Part shown: piece by piece, positions 32,386 to 40,109 of the stretch | Position numbering within the stretch: position 1 is the stretch's first letter | How the letters are laid out: each line of letters opens with the position of its first letter | Virus record (IMG/VR): IMGVR_UViG_3300028802_000023 | Location: 1-48,864 of that record | Direction: 5' to 3' (one strand) | From: a virus | Length of the DNA: 48,864 nucleotides | Made by a program: the position numbers and the translations under genes | Notes under the pieces: generated by a model | Seen by the model: only the letters and a program-made list of their open reading frames with translations | What the model was told of the DNA's origin: nothing | Database searches by the model: none

Positions 32386-32682
32386 TTACTTCGGTGGAAT
32401 GGTCTTACCGAAGTCGCGCAACAGAAGTTCACGAACACGCGCAATAGTATCTTCGTTTTTCTCGATCTGGTTTTCGAGCACGGCAATCTTCAGTTTCATC
32501 TCGTCCATGCGCGACACCGTGTAGGCCGCGCCGCGTTCCTCCATGATCGTGACGCGGGTTTCGAGCTTGACCATGTAGGCGAGACCGCTAGCTGCGAACG
32601 CCCCAATCGCAATCACCTGCGCGATCAAAAAGTAGATCAGCGTCGAGTTTTCTTTGAACCATGATTTTACTTCTTCAACCAT
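32386..32682 (-). CDS. TM plus coiled-coil protein, inner-spanin or holin candidate
   Basis: A 98-residue protein starting at ATG 32682, coupled to the upstream stop (TAATG); an ATG at 32715 inside the previous gene is less likely. One N-terminal membrane span (about 15-37, LIYFLIAQVIAIGAFAASGLA) is followed by a charged coiled coil (ETRVTIMEERGAA ... VLENQIEKNEDTIARVRELL). This is the layout of inner-membrane spanins (Rz), or of some holins. Its place right before the endolysin supports a lysis role. No overlapping o-spanin with a lipobox was found. Confidence 0.65.
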   Translation of the reverse strand: MVEEVKSWFKENSTLIYFLIAQVIAIGAFAASGLAYMVKLETRVTIMEERGAAYTVSRMDEMKLKIAVLENQIEKNEDTIARVRELLLRDFGKTIPPK

Positions 32683-33845
32683 TAGAGTCTGATCATGATG
32701 TTCCAAGCAGTCCACGGCTGCATATTATTATGCGCGTTACCACCACCCGTATTGTCATTGGTAGTGCCAGCACAAGTACCACTCAGAGAAACAGTCACAC
32801 TGTTAATGGTGCAAGTGCCGCTCACAGCAATACTGGCGAGAGGATGGGTGTGGTTGGCGGCTTGGGGATAACCAGCAGTAGCACCACCCATAGTGGCGGA
32901 TATGCTATGACCATGCGTGTGGTTAAGGTCAGCATTGGAAATGGCGATGACGCCCGAAGCTGCGCCTGCGTTGTTAGGAGCAAAATACGTACCGCCACCT
33001 TGTACGGCAACGACCCCGGTACCACCATAAACACCACCTGTTACACCATGAGCGTGCAACCACGACCCCGTACCTGCAATACCGCCAGCTACCGTTATGT
33101 CGTGAATATGGTCAGTGTATGTGCTTCCGGTTGTAGCACTGGGACCGGTAGCACCACTCATCGTCCCCGAACCAGAACTGGCTCCGCCCGTTCCTGTTCC
33201 AGATATCGTACCGCTAAAACCATGACCGTGAGCAGCGAGTTCAGCGAGCGTTAGTTGATGCGTTTCCGCACCGCCCGTTATACCCAGCGTGCGACTGGTC
33301 AATCCCGCACCCGCACCAGCGATAATCAGCGCACGACCCAATGTCTTAGGCAACACCATGCGACAATGATTGTTGAACGCCGCCGTCGCCGTACCCTGCG
33401 ATACGCGCGTCGTTGCGCCGCCCGTACTTAATTGCACCGGGCAAATCGCATCAGAGAAACCATTATAGAAAAACGTAAACAACGCCGTTGTCGAAGTAGC
33501 GTGAGCAAGCGTAGCTCCCGACGACGCATCGCCAATCGTGCCGTCGTTTGCCATCACCCAGCCGGTGTCGGCTGTACTTTTGAACGTTAGCTTGGCGTCA
33601 CCCGTCGTTGGCAAGCCCAGCAACGCCGCAAGCGCGGCGTAGTCCGCCGCGTTAAGTAGTCCAATCATGTACGACGTAACGGGGAGTTCTTCGGCGTCGC
33701 CGGGGCCAGCCGTCAGACGACCGACAATCCTGTTGCTCGCCAGCTCGATATCGTGATTGGCGTTCCAGTTCGATGGCCGCACCAGCGTCGCGTCGGAGCC
33801 GTCGCCCTTGGCCGACACAAACGTATGTTTGATCGTGAGCGCCAT
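32682..33845 (-). CDS. Tail fibre with HxH metal-binding repeats
   Basis: A 387-residue fibre protein. The N-terminus MALTIKHTFVSAKGDGSD with VRPSNWNANH is an attachment region common in phage fibres. The C-terminal half is Gly/Thr-rich with repeated His pairs (DHIHD, HAHG, HTHGH, NHTHP), which in trimeric fibres bind iron along the axis as in T4 gp37. It ends with NAHNNMQPWTAWNIMIRL, a phage collar-type closing motif. It is likely a receptor-binding fibre. It lies beside the fibre-tail adaptor gene. Confidence 0.8.
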   Translation of the reverse strand: MALTIKHTFVSAKGDGSDATLVRPSNWNANHDIELASNRIVGRLTAGPGDAEELPVTSYMIGLLNAADYAALAALLGLPTTGDAKLTFKSTADTGWVMANDGTIGDASSGATLAHATSTTALFTFFYNGFSDAICPVQLSTGGATTRVSQGTATAAFNNHCRMVLPKTLGRALIIAGAGAGLTSRTLGITGGAETHQLTLAELAAHGHGFSGTISGTGTGGASSGSGTMSGATGPSATTGSTYTDHIHDITVAGGIAGTGSWLHAHGVTGGVYGGTGVVAVQGGGTYFAPNNAGAASGVIAISNADLNHTHGHSISATMGGATAGYPQAANHTHPLASIAVSGTCTINSVTVSLSGTCAGTTNDNTGGGNAHNNMQPWTAWNIMIRL

Positions 33846-34138
33846 TACGGAGCCTTCACCGTGTACTGGACTGTATCTTCTTTAATCTGTCCGCCACTCG
33901 TTGTCATGGTCGCGATAGCCTTGTAGGATTTTCCATCGAGTCCAGCCGACGCATAGAACACAACGCTTTTATTGCCAGTTTCGATAGCGATTCCGTTGAT
34001 GACGATAGGGCTGGCATCGATGGGAGTTACTTCGAAAGTAACATTGGAAAGTTGCTCCCCGGTGTCGAGCCAGTCAGTGTAGTCAATCGAGTAGCGTTTT
34101 CGCTCGTCGGGTGACTTGAAGTATTTTCCCAAATTCAT
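33845..34138 (-). CDS. Small fibre-tail adaptor-like protein
   Basis: A 97-residue beta-rich protein. The opening SPDERKRYSIDYTDWLDTGE followed by an Ig-like strand pattern (NVTFEVTPID, VVFYASAGLDGKSYKAIATMTTSGG) matches small proteins described as phage fibre-tail adaptors. Both neighbours are fibre-type genes and it overlaps both by one to four bases. The dispersed repeat at 34026-34042 encodes its VTFEVT. Confidence 0.65.
   Translation of the reverse strand: MNLGKYFKSPDERKRYSIDYTDWLDTGEQLSNVTFEVTPIDASPIVINGIAIETGNKSVVFYASAGLDGKSYKAIATMTTSGGQIKEDTVQYTVKAP
34026..34042. repeat. Dispersed 17-bp palindrome
   Basis: GTTACTT-CGA-AAGTAAC, arms of 7 bp. It encodes VTFEVT in the fibre-tail adaptor-like gene. 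Confidence 0.8.
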
Positions 34139-35202
34139 CAGCAGGCCCTCCTTCGCGGATAGCTGTCCATTGCATGATCTTCACCCGGCACGCCCATCGT
34201 CGTGTCTTCTGCCGGGACTATCATCCATCGATAGTCCGCCAGCGCACTCATGCGGCGATCTTCATAGCGGGCGCAGATGACTTCCGTGTCGTCGTAAAAT
34301 ATCGCAACCGTATGCGCGTAGAAGATATCCGGGTCGACGTAACGCTGTGGCGTTATGGTCGCCGGACCAGCAAGTCCAACCGTGTGCCCGTAGAACGTAT
34401 CCGGCAGATTGTCGTAACGCGCGGTCTGCGTCAGTGTGACTGCACCGCTGCCAGCTACGACGTGTGCGTAGAATGTATCGGGCAAATTGTCGTAACGCGC
34501 AGCCTGCGTCAACGCAGCAGAGCCACTACCAGTTACAACATGCCCATAGAAAATATCCGGCAGATCGTCAAAGCGCACAGTCTGCGTCAGCGTAACCGAA
34601 CCGCTGCCAGCAACCGTATGCCCGTAGAACGTATCCGGCAAATTGTCGTAACGCGCAGTTTGCGTCAGCCCGCCCGCAACGACAATCGCAACCGTATGCC
34701 CGTAAAACGTATCTGGCAGATCATCAAAGCGCGCGGGCGTCAGCGTCGCCGCGCCCGTAGCAGTAACAACATGCCCGTAGAACGTGTCTGGTAAATTGTC
34801 GTAGCGCGTGTTCTGCGTCAGCGCCGCCGCGCCGCTGCCAACTACGACGTGCCCGTAGAACGTGTCGGGTAAATTGTCGTAGCGCGTGTTTTGCGTCAGC
34901 GCTGCTGCGCCACTGCCAACTACGACGTGCCCGTAGAACGTATCCGGCAGATCGTCGTAGCGCGTGTTCTGCGTCAGCGTAACTGCGCCACTACCCGCTA
35001 CAACATGCCCGTAGAACGTATCCGGCAGATTGTCGTAGCGCGTGTTTTGCGTCAGCGTTACCGCGCCGCTAGCTACAACATGCCCGTAAAACGTATCCGC
35101 GTCAGTGTAGAGCGACGGGAACAGATATTGATCAGCACCAGCCGTCGTAGTAGGAAGCGTTGAAAGCGGAACTACCGAAAGTGGGTTGAACCCAAGGGGC
35201 AT
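34138..35202 (-). CDS. Tandem-repeat fibre-region protein (11 x about 26 residues)
   Basis: A 354-residue protein. After a 35-residue head come ten near-identical repeats of 24-26 residues of the form DTFYGHVVxGSGAxxLTQ-xRYDNLP, then a partial eleventh (DIFYAHTVAI) and a unique C-terminus ending CTSYPRRR-like basic residues before the stop. Each unit probably folds as a beta hairpin or blade, giving an elongated or solenoid structure. The repeat arrangement suits a shaft or adhesin whose length can change by slippage. No catalytic motif is seen. It sits between the glycine-rich adhesins and the adaptor. Confidence 0.75.
   Translation of the reverse strand: MPLGFNPLSVVPLSTLPTTTAGADQYLFPSLYTDADTFYGHVVASGAVTLTQNTRYDNLPDTFYGHVVAGSGAVTLTQNTRYDDLPDTFYGHVVVGSGAAALTQNTRYDNLPDTFYGHVVVGSGAAALTQNTRYDNLPDTFYGHVVTATGAATLTPARFDDLPDTFYGHTVAIVVAGGLTQTARYDNLPDTFYGHTVAGSGSVTLTQTVRFDDLPDIFYGHVVTGSGSAALTQAARYDNLPDTFYAHVVAGSGAVTLTQTARYDNLPDTFYGHTVGLAGPATITPQRYVDPDIFYAHTVAIFYDDTEVICARYEDRRMSALADYRWMIVPAEDTTMGVPGEDHAMDSYPRRRAC
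34330..35097 (-). repeat. Tandem array of about 78-bp coding repeats
   Basis: Ten direct repeats with a 72-78 bp period, in frame, encoding DTFYGHVV...RYDNLP units. Copies 3 and 4 are identical at the protein level, indicating recent duplication or gene conversion. The copies are contiguous with no spacers, so this is not a CRISPR array. Confidence 0.9.
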
Positions 35203-35203
35203 A

Positions 35204-36088
35204 TCAAATCGCCCAAATCGCTACATAACCCGGACCACCATTCCCACCATTTCCACCAGTGACCCCTCCACCACCGCCTCCTCCACCCGCACCGGGCGAC
35301 ATGCCATCGCCGCCACGTCCACCCGTTCCGGCGAAGTTCGACCCGCCCCCCGTGCCACCGTAATGCATCAATATCGGCTTGCGCACCGTGAAACCGGAAT
35401 TGCCGTTCCCGCCGCCCGCCGTGCCGCCAGCGCTACCGGGAAATATCATAAACGAAATCCAACTTCCCGGCGGCGTTGAATTATCCACCCCGCCAGTGGT
35501 GCTGCCGCCCGTCGTCCCGCCATTCGTTTGACCAGTTGCCGTACTATTTACCACCGACCCAATGTTGGCTGAATTCATTCCCGACACACAACACCAATTA
35601 GCGAACCCCACAGGATTGTACGAACCCGTCGCTCCATTAGAGCCAGTAGCACCAGAAGTCCCCACCGCACCAAAACCACCACCACCATTGAACGTAATGA
35701 TCTGAACAGGAGTAGCAGCACCGGGCGAAGGCACCGTCATGTTGGTATTAGACCCACCCACTGCAATCGCGCCGCCCGCAATTCCTCCAAGACCACCCGC
35801 CCCCACCTTCACTACGATAATAGGCGGTAGAAACCACGTCGGAATTAACGCCACAGTGTAACCACTTCCTCCGCCTGCACCGCCCCCTCCAGCCGCAGCG
35901 CCAGATGATCCGCTTGAGAATCCCGCACCGCCGCCTCCACCGCCGCATATCAGTTGAACCAGAAGAAATGTTTTCTTCGGCACCACATAATAATACGGCG
36001 TAGTCGTAGTGGCGACCGTCGCACCCGTTAATCCCCAATACTCCGTTGGAGGTCCAAGTCCTTCGAACTTTGGGATATAATCAAACAT
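35204..36088 (-). CDS. Glycine-rich adhesin 1
   Basis: A 294-residue protein starting at ATG 36088, which overlaps the upstream stop (TGATG); an ATG at 36178 lies inside the previous gene. After a 40-residue aromatic start, it has VPKKTFLLVQLICGGGGGGAGF, then long Gly/Ala/Ser/Asn stretches with evenly spaced GGxGG blocks, ending GGNGGPGYVAIWAI. This is the pattern of polyglycine-II sandwich tips of phage fibre adhesins and glycine-rich receptor-binding proteins. First of three neighbouring proteins of the same design. Probably defines receptor specificity. Confidence 0.75.
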   Translation of the reverse strand: MFDYIPKFEGLGPPTEYWGLTGATVATTTTPYYYVVPKKTFLLVQLICGGGGGGAGFSSGSSGAAAGGGGAGGGSGYTVALIPTWFLPPIIVVKVGAGGLGGIAGGAIAVGGSNTNMTVPSPGAATPVQIITFNGGGGFGAVGTSGATGSNGATGSYNPVGFANWCCVSGMNSANIGSVVNSTATGQTNGGTTGGSTTGGVDNSTPPGSWISFMIFPGSAGGTAGGGNGNSGFTVRKPILMHYGGTGGGSNFAGTGGRGGDGMSPGAGGGGGGGGVTGGNGGNGGPGYVAIWAI

Positions 36089-36972
36089 CAGTACCACACT
36101 ATCGTTATGAGGCCGGGACCACCGCGACCACCCTTGCCGCCCGTCGTACCCGACCCCCCTCCGGTCCCTCCGCAACAAAACCCGATACTATCAATCGCGT
36201 CAGGCGTCACGCCGTTCGTGCTGAGCACTCCTGTCCCACACCCAGAAATCACACTTCGATGGGCATTACTCCCCGGTTGGTTAGTGCCGCCTGCAAGGTT
36301 TGCAGACTGGTACCCCGTAGAAGTAACGGTACCCGGATTATTCCCGCCACTTTGAAAAGAAGTATTACTCGTATTCATTCCAGCGCCGCCCGGTCCACCG
36401 CCGCCATGCGTGCGATTATTGAATGCCGTTGCGCCAGCGCCATTAGTAGCAGTGCCGCCCGCAAGACCTGTATTTCCAGATCCACTAGTTATAGCCGACC
36501 AAAATCCAAGATTCATGCCGGGACACTGCGTCAATGGCGTAATATTCGCGCCGATCCCTCCAGCGCCACCCGTTCCACCCGCGCCCGGACTTCCACCGTT
36601 ACCGCTATGTGCCATCACAAGTAAATCAACCACATCAGTAGACGGCTGAAACGCTACCATCGTATCTTCGCCAGCGCTTCCGCTCGCCCCCGCAACGCCA
36701 CCCGCACCGCCGCCACCGACATAGCAATAAAGCGTGCACGGCAACACAGCGCACACTACCGTCAGCGTATATATCGTGCCGCTCTGTCCACCTCCTCCAC
36801 CACCCCGCGCCGTTCCACTCGCGCCACTTTGTCCGCCACCACCTCCACCTCCGGGACCAGCACAACTAATCATGGCGAGACGTCTACGCGGCACCACAAT
36901 CGGTATCCACGCGCTTATAGGGCTTCGCAGGACCACCGGCTCACTGACGCTCGTTGCAAGATCACCAAACAT
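36088..36972 (-). CDS. Glycine-rich adhesin 2
   Basis: A 294-residue paralogue with the same plan: an N-terminal strand region with VVPRRRLAMISCAGPGGGGGGG, Gly-rich core with many Asn and Thr, six or more Cys scattered through the core (PCTLYCYV, CPGMN, GCGTG, FCCGG), and the closing GGRGGPGLITIVWY. The cysteines set it apart from its neighbours. A polyglycine-sandwich fold is inferred from composition and spacing. Confidence 0.75.
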   Translation of the reverse strand: MFGDLATSVSEPVVLRSPISAWIPIVVPRRRLAMISCAGPGGGGGGGQSGASGTARGGGGGGQSGTIYTLTVVCAVLPCTLYCYVGGGGAGGVAGASGSAGEDTMVAFQPSTDVVDLLVMAHSGNGGSPGAGGTGGAGGIGANITPLTQCPGMNLGFWSAITSGSGNTGLAGGTATNGAGATAFNNRTHGGGGPGGAGMNTSNTSFQSGGNNPGTVTSTGYQSANLAGGTNQPGSNAHRSVISGCGTGVLSTNGVTPDAIDSIGFCCGGTGGGSGTTGGKGGRGGPGLITIVWY

Positions 36973-36975
36973 TTT

Positions 36976-37839
36976 TCACAACCACACAAACATAGCGAAC
37001 GACGAACCACCGGCACCGCCTGCACCACCCGTCGTGCCAGCGCCACCACCTCCGCCACCTGAACCAAACCCACCATCGCCTCCGCGTCCACCAACACCAG
37101 AGTTGTTCGACGCACCGCCCGCGCCACCTGTAGTCATGAATGGCTGCATAGTGAACGAACCATTGCCACCCGCCTCACCAGCGCTAACGCCGCCAATAAC
37201 GTCGGGTACATACGGACTATTCCCTGTGACGCTGCCGCCACTGAAATTCGTCGAACTGTTACAACCCGCACCGCTCGCACCAAGCGTAGTACGAACAACG
37301 CGGGTCGATTGATTTGTCCCGTTAGCCCCAGTATGTGCCCCACCAACATTCGAAGCGCTCATAGTCACGGCGTTGGTTGACTCAATCATCCCGCGTGAAC
37401 TACCAAATGACGCAGTCCCGGTTACAACGACACCAGTCCCGCCGCCGCTCGCTGATCCGGCACCACCCGTACCACCCGCAACACAAGAACCTATTTGATA
37501 ACGACCGTCAGTATTCGGAAACACATGCAAGGCAGTATTAACGGAACTGGGACCACCCTTGCCGATACTCAGATAAAGAGTATCAGGCAACAAAATGCGC
37601 GGAATAATCTGAATGATCTGTCCACCCGCACCGCCACCTGCGCCGCCACCTCCGGGATTATTCGCCGCACGCGAAAACCCCGCACCGCCCGCACCGCCTC
37701 CCGCAAGTAAATGCACATAGACCGCACTACAACTCTTCGGTATCTGGACGGGTTGGTACAGACCAGTCACAGTAACCATACTGCCCATAAAGGTTAGCGT
37801 CTGATCCGGGTCAAAGAGATGGCTGAGACCAAGGGTCAT
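36976..37839 (-). CDS. Glycine-rich adhesin 3
   Basis: A 287-residue paralogue. It has VQIPKSCSAVYVHLLAGGGAGG near the start, a regular Gly-rich core and the closing GGAGGSSFAMFVWL. The shared ending (Gly-rich, then alternating hydrophobic residues with a terminal Trp) in all three proteins points to a common C-terminal strand. It is upstream of the other two in transcription and follows a run of small tail proteins. Confidence 0.75.
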   Translation of the reverse strand: MTLGLSHLFDPDQTLTFMGSMVTVTGLYQPVQIPKSCSAVYVHLLAGGGAGGAGFSRAANNPGGGGAGGGAGGQIIQIIPRILLPDTLYLSIGKGGPSSVNTALHVFPNTDGRYQIGSCVAGGTGGAGSASGGGTGVVVTGTASFGSSRGMIESTNAVTMSASNVGGAHTGANGTNQSTRVVRTTLGASGAGCNSSTNFSGGSVTGNSPYVPDVIGGVSAGEAGGNGSFTMQPFMTTGGAGGASNNSGVGGRGGDGGFGSGGGGGGAGTTGGAGGAGGSSFAMFVWL

Positions 37840-37852
37840 TCGTCACTCTCAC

Positions 37853-38302
37853 TCAATAATCGCCAGCAATACACGACGCCGCCCAGCCATTCGCCGACGC
37901 CGTCGCCACCGTCAGGTAAATCTTCCACCCGGCAGGCAACGCAAAGTTCATCGGCAAGTCGTAACCAATCGTCTGAGCTGCCAAAGCCTCCGTTGTCAGC
38001 GGTAACCCAATCTCGTCATACATCACACTGTTAGCCGCCGTCGCAATCGTGCTTCCATTATTCAGCCACACCCGCACCTTGGTCGCCGTCGTCGACACCG
38101 CCGACGTCTGCGGTATCATCCTGAAGCGCAACCGCTGGACATAAGATCCTTGCGCGCCCGCCGTGAAGACGAGATGAACACTGGTCCCGATAGTGGCCCC
38201 CGTGATGTCGCTCGCCGCCCATATCGTTCCCGTGAAGCTTCCCGTGACGAACTGAATTTCCGGTACTACCGTGAAGATTGGTTGTGTATTTGGTGCGGTC
38301 AT
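37853..38302 (-). CDS. Small tail/fibre-region structural protein
   Basis: A 149-residue beta-rich protein with TGTIWAASDITGATIGTSVHLVF, a Lys/Arg-containing middle (RLRFRMIP) and an Ala/Thr-rich end. It resembles small virion proteins found next to fibre genes in rhizobial phages. The start overlaps the preceding stop by 4 nt. No enzyme motif is visible. Specific role unknown. Confidence 0.65.
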   Translation of the reverse strand: MTAPNTQPIFTVVPEIQFVTGSFTGTIWAASDITGATIGTSVHLVFTAGAQGSYVQRLRFRMIPQTSAVSTTATKVRVWLNNGSTIATAANSVMYDEIGLPLTTEALAAQTIGYDLPMNFALPAGWKIYLTVATASANGWAASCIAGDY

Positions 38303-38655
38303 ATCAGCATCCAGTTGTTGGAGTACCCAATCAGCGTCCCATAAGTGTTATTCACGAACGCCGCTGGCAAATCATTGAACACCGTCGTCGCGCCCGAAAA
38401 CGTCACGTTAGTACCCGGCCCGCTCGACCCGTCGAGCACAACGTCACGCGAAAACGTCGTCGCGGTGAGTAACGTGGCAATCCCTACTTCCCACAATCCA
38501 CTTCCACCACCCTGAATGATCGCGTAGTGAAAGCTATTACCCACATCGAACCGCGACCCAAACGCCTGATACTGCGTCGGCGGCGTTCCACTCAGCGTGA
38601 AGTTGCCGGTGCCCGTCGTGCTCGACGTGTCCTGAACGCGATCTGCGGTCTTCAT
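38299..38655 (-). CDS. Conserved small phage structural protein
   Basis: A 118-residue protein: DRVQDTSSTTGTGNFTLSG near the start, then YAIIQGGGSGLWEVGIATLL, FSRDVVLDGSSGPGTNVTFSG and VFNDLPAAFV. I recognise this order from proteins common in phage tail/fibre clusters (EWEVG...LSR..VL.SS..G). It probably forms part of the tail or fibre attachment. Stop overlaps the next start. Confidence 0.7.
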   Translation of the reverse strand: MKTADRVQDTSSTTGTGNFTLSGTPPTQYQAFGSRFDVGNSFHYAIIQGGGSGLWEVGIATLLTATTFSRDVVLDGSSGPGTNVTFSGATTVFNDLPAAFVNNTYGTLIGYSNNWMLI

Positions 38656-38662
38656 ACGTCAC

Positions 38663-39082
38663 CTATATCGTGAAGATACCAGTGGCGTGCCACGTAATGG
38701 TAATGTTGGAGCCGTTTGGCGTGATCGGCAAACCGGTAATGCCAGTGTCGAGAAACGCCACCAGCCGCCACGTCGTGTTCGCACCTGCGTTTTTGCGATA
38801 CAGCACGATGGCTTCGCAGTTCACGCTGCCGTTGCTGACAGCCAGCATCGTGACGTCGGCACCATCAACCGTGCCATTGGACTTGGTAACCGACGTGATC
38901 TCGATATCGGACCCGGCAACGCCCGTCAGCGAAGAGTAGAACTGGTGTGCCGCGTTATAAGTGTAAGTGCCAGTGTCAACCAGCACCGCCCACAGCCCGG
39001 TACTGCCTGTGCCGGTCAGCGCACTTTCAGTCGAAGCATTGAGCAGAGCGTCTTTCCAGAGTGGGTAAATCGCATTCGCCAT
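38663..39082 (-). CDS. Conserved small phage structural protein
   Basis: A 139-residue protein starting MANAIYPLWKDALLNAS, with LWAVLVDTGTYTYNAAHQFYSSL, CEAIVLYRKNAG and a beta-rich end (ITITWHATGIFTI). The pattern matches small proteins beside phage neck genes. It follows the neck/adaptor pair with a 3-nt gap. Function probably structural. Confidence 0.7.
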   Translation of the reverse strand: MANAIYPLWKDALLNASTESALTGTGSTGLWAVLVDTGTYTYNAAHQFYSSLTGVAGSDIEITSVTKSNGTVDGADVTMLAVSNGSVNCEAIVLYRKNAGANTTWRLVAFLDTGITGLPITPNGSNITITWHATGIFTI

Positions 39083-39085
39083 TGT

Positions 39086-39694
39086 TTATCTCCGTCGTGA
39101 ACGTGTTGAGAACTGCTGCGGGAACATCCACGCCTGCGCATTGTGGACATTACGATGAAGGCTCTCGGTGCCTGCAATCGATATCGTCCTGCGAAACGCC
39201 ATCAGATGCGCCGCCGCCAGTTGCGTATTGGTGTAAGGCTTGGCGGGCTGCGCCATCATCCGCCCCAGCACGCCGTCGAGAATGCCCATACCGTACTTGG
39301 TCAGTATCCATTCCGGAAACTCGGGGTAGCCGTCGCGCTGCGTCGGATCGACAATGCTCAACGCGACATTCGCCATGAACGTGCCCGCCTGACTGGGCGG
39401 CGTGTCCAGAGTTACTTCACCGGGTAACTGCATCGACGCCCGCTGCCGGAAGTCACTCTCGTCGAGCACGCTGAACAGTCGTACGATGGTCGAGACGCTT
39501 TCCGGCTCGATGTAGTAGACCGTCCCTGCGGGGTCCGCCGCATTCACCGAAAACGGGATCTCCTCGGTCCAGATGCTGGAGTCCTTGAAGAACTGGTCCA
39601 GCACGTTGTACAGCTCCAGCAGGATCACATTGTCGAGCGACCCCGGCAGCGAGGTACGAGCATTCTTGATCAGGCGTTCGGTTGCATAGCTCAT
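39086..39694 (-). CDS. Tail tubular/neck protein candidate
   Basis: A 202-residue protein of helical N-terminus (ERLIKNARTSLPGSLDNVILLELYNVLDQFFKD), a beta middle (VYYIEPESVSTIVRLFSV) and a C-terminal helix region (RTISIAGTESLHRNVHNAQAW). Size and position after the adaptor suggest a neck or tail tubular A-like protein. Its EVTLDTP is encoded by the dispersed repeat at 39411-39428. Start overlaps the adaptor stop by 4 nt. Confidence 0.65.
   Translation of the reverse strand: MSYATERLIKNARTSLPGSLDNVILLELYNVLDQFFKDSSIWTEEIPFSVNAADPAGTVYYIEPESVSTIVRLFSVLDESDFRQRASMQLPGEVTLDTPPSQAGTFMANVALSIVDPTQRDGYPEFPEWILTKYGMGILDGVLGRMMAQPAKPYTNTQLAAAHLMAFRRTISIAGTESLHRNVHNAQAWMFPQQFSTRSRRR
39411..39428. repeat. 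Dispersed palindrome, N8 spacing
   Basis: GTTAC-TTCACCGG-GTAAC, two arms of 5 bp. The minus strand encodes LPGEVT, another frame from most copies. Confidence 0.75.
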
Positions 39695-40041
39695 GTCAAT
39701 GTCATCAGTTGCTGGGTGAACTTGGTGATGAAGGCGATAGCACGCTGATCCTGCGTATCTTCCTCGTCACGCAGTTGCGCGAAACCCACCATGAAAAACA
39801 GGAATGCAACCCGGTACTGCGAGTCCATCGCGAACGGCGTCCCGTTGGTAATGTCTGATGTAACGAATTGCGGGATGGTAACCACTTCCAGAAACAGATC
39901 CGGCCGGTTACGACGCGCGGTCATGATTGCCAGATTAAGCGCCGATATCAGTTCGGCATCGGCATAGCGATATGTCGGCACGAGATCCTGCAACAGGACA
40001 CGCGCCTCGCCGACATACTGCGTGACAGTATCAAGCGCCAT
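39691..40041 (-). CDS. Phage head-tail adaptor protein (DUF6682-like)
   Basis: A 116-residue mainly helical protein: YVGEARVLLQDLVPTYRYADAELISALNLAI, then RRNRPDLFLEVV and a C-terminal helix bundle (FLFFMVGFAQLRDEEDTQDQRAIAFI). The LQD...RY-DAEL..ALN and RPDLF motifs are those of phage adaptors that join portal to tail. GGAGG precedes ATG 40041. Located one gene after the coat protein, as expected. Confidence 0.78.
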   Translation of the reverse strand: MALDTVTQYVGEARVLLQDLVPTYRYADAELISALNLAIMTARRNRPDLFLEVVTIPQFVTSDITNGTPFAMDSQYRVAFLFFMVGFAQLRDEEDTQDQRAIAFITKFTQQLMTLT

Positions 40042-40109
40042 CGGTGCCTCCTTAAGGGGTGAACAGGCAGTCGAGGTACCGCCCCGACTGCCTGCGTCAC
40101 TGTGGGCAC

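Noticed and set aside
34330-35097. Regular repeats that might be a CRISPR array
   Set aside because: Units are contiguous, in frame and coding, with no unique spacers; no cas operon is present apart from a Cas4-like nuclease typical of phages.
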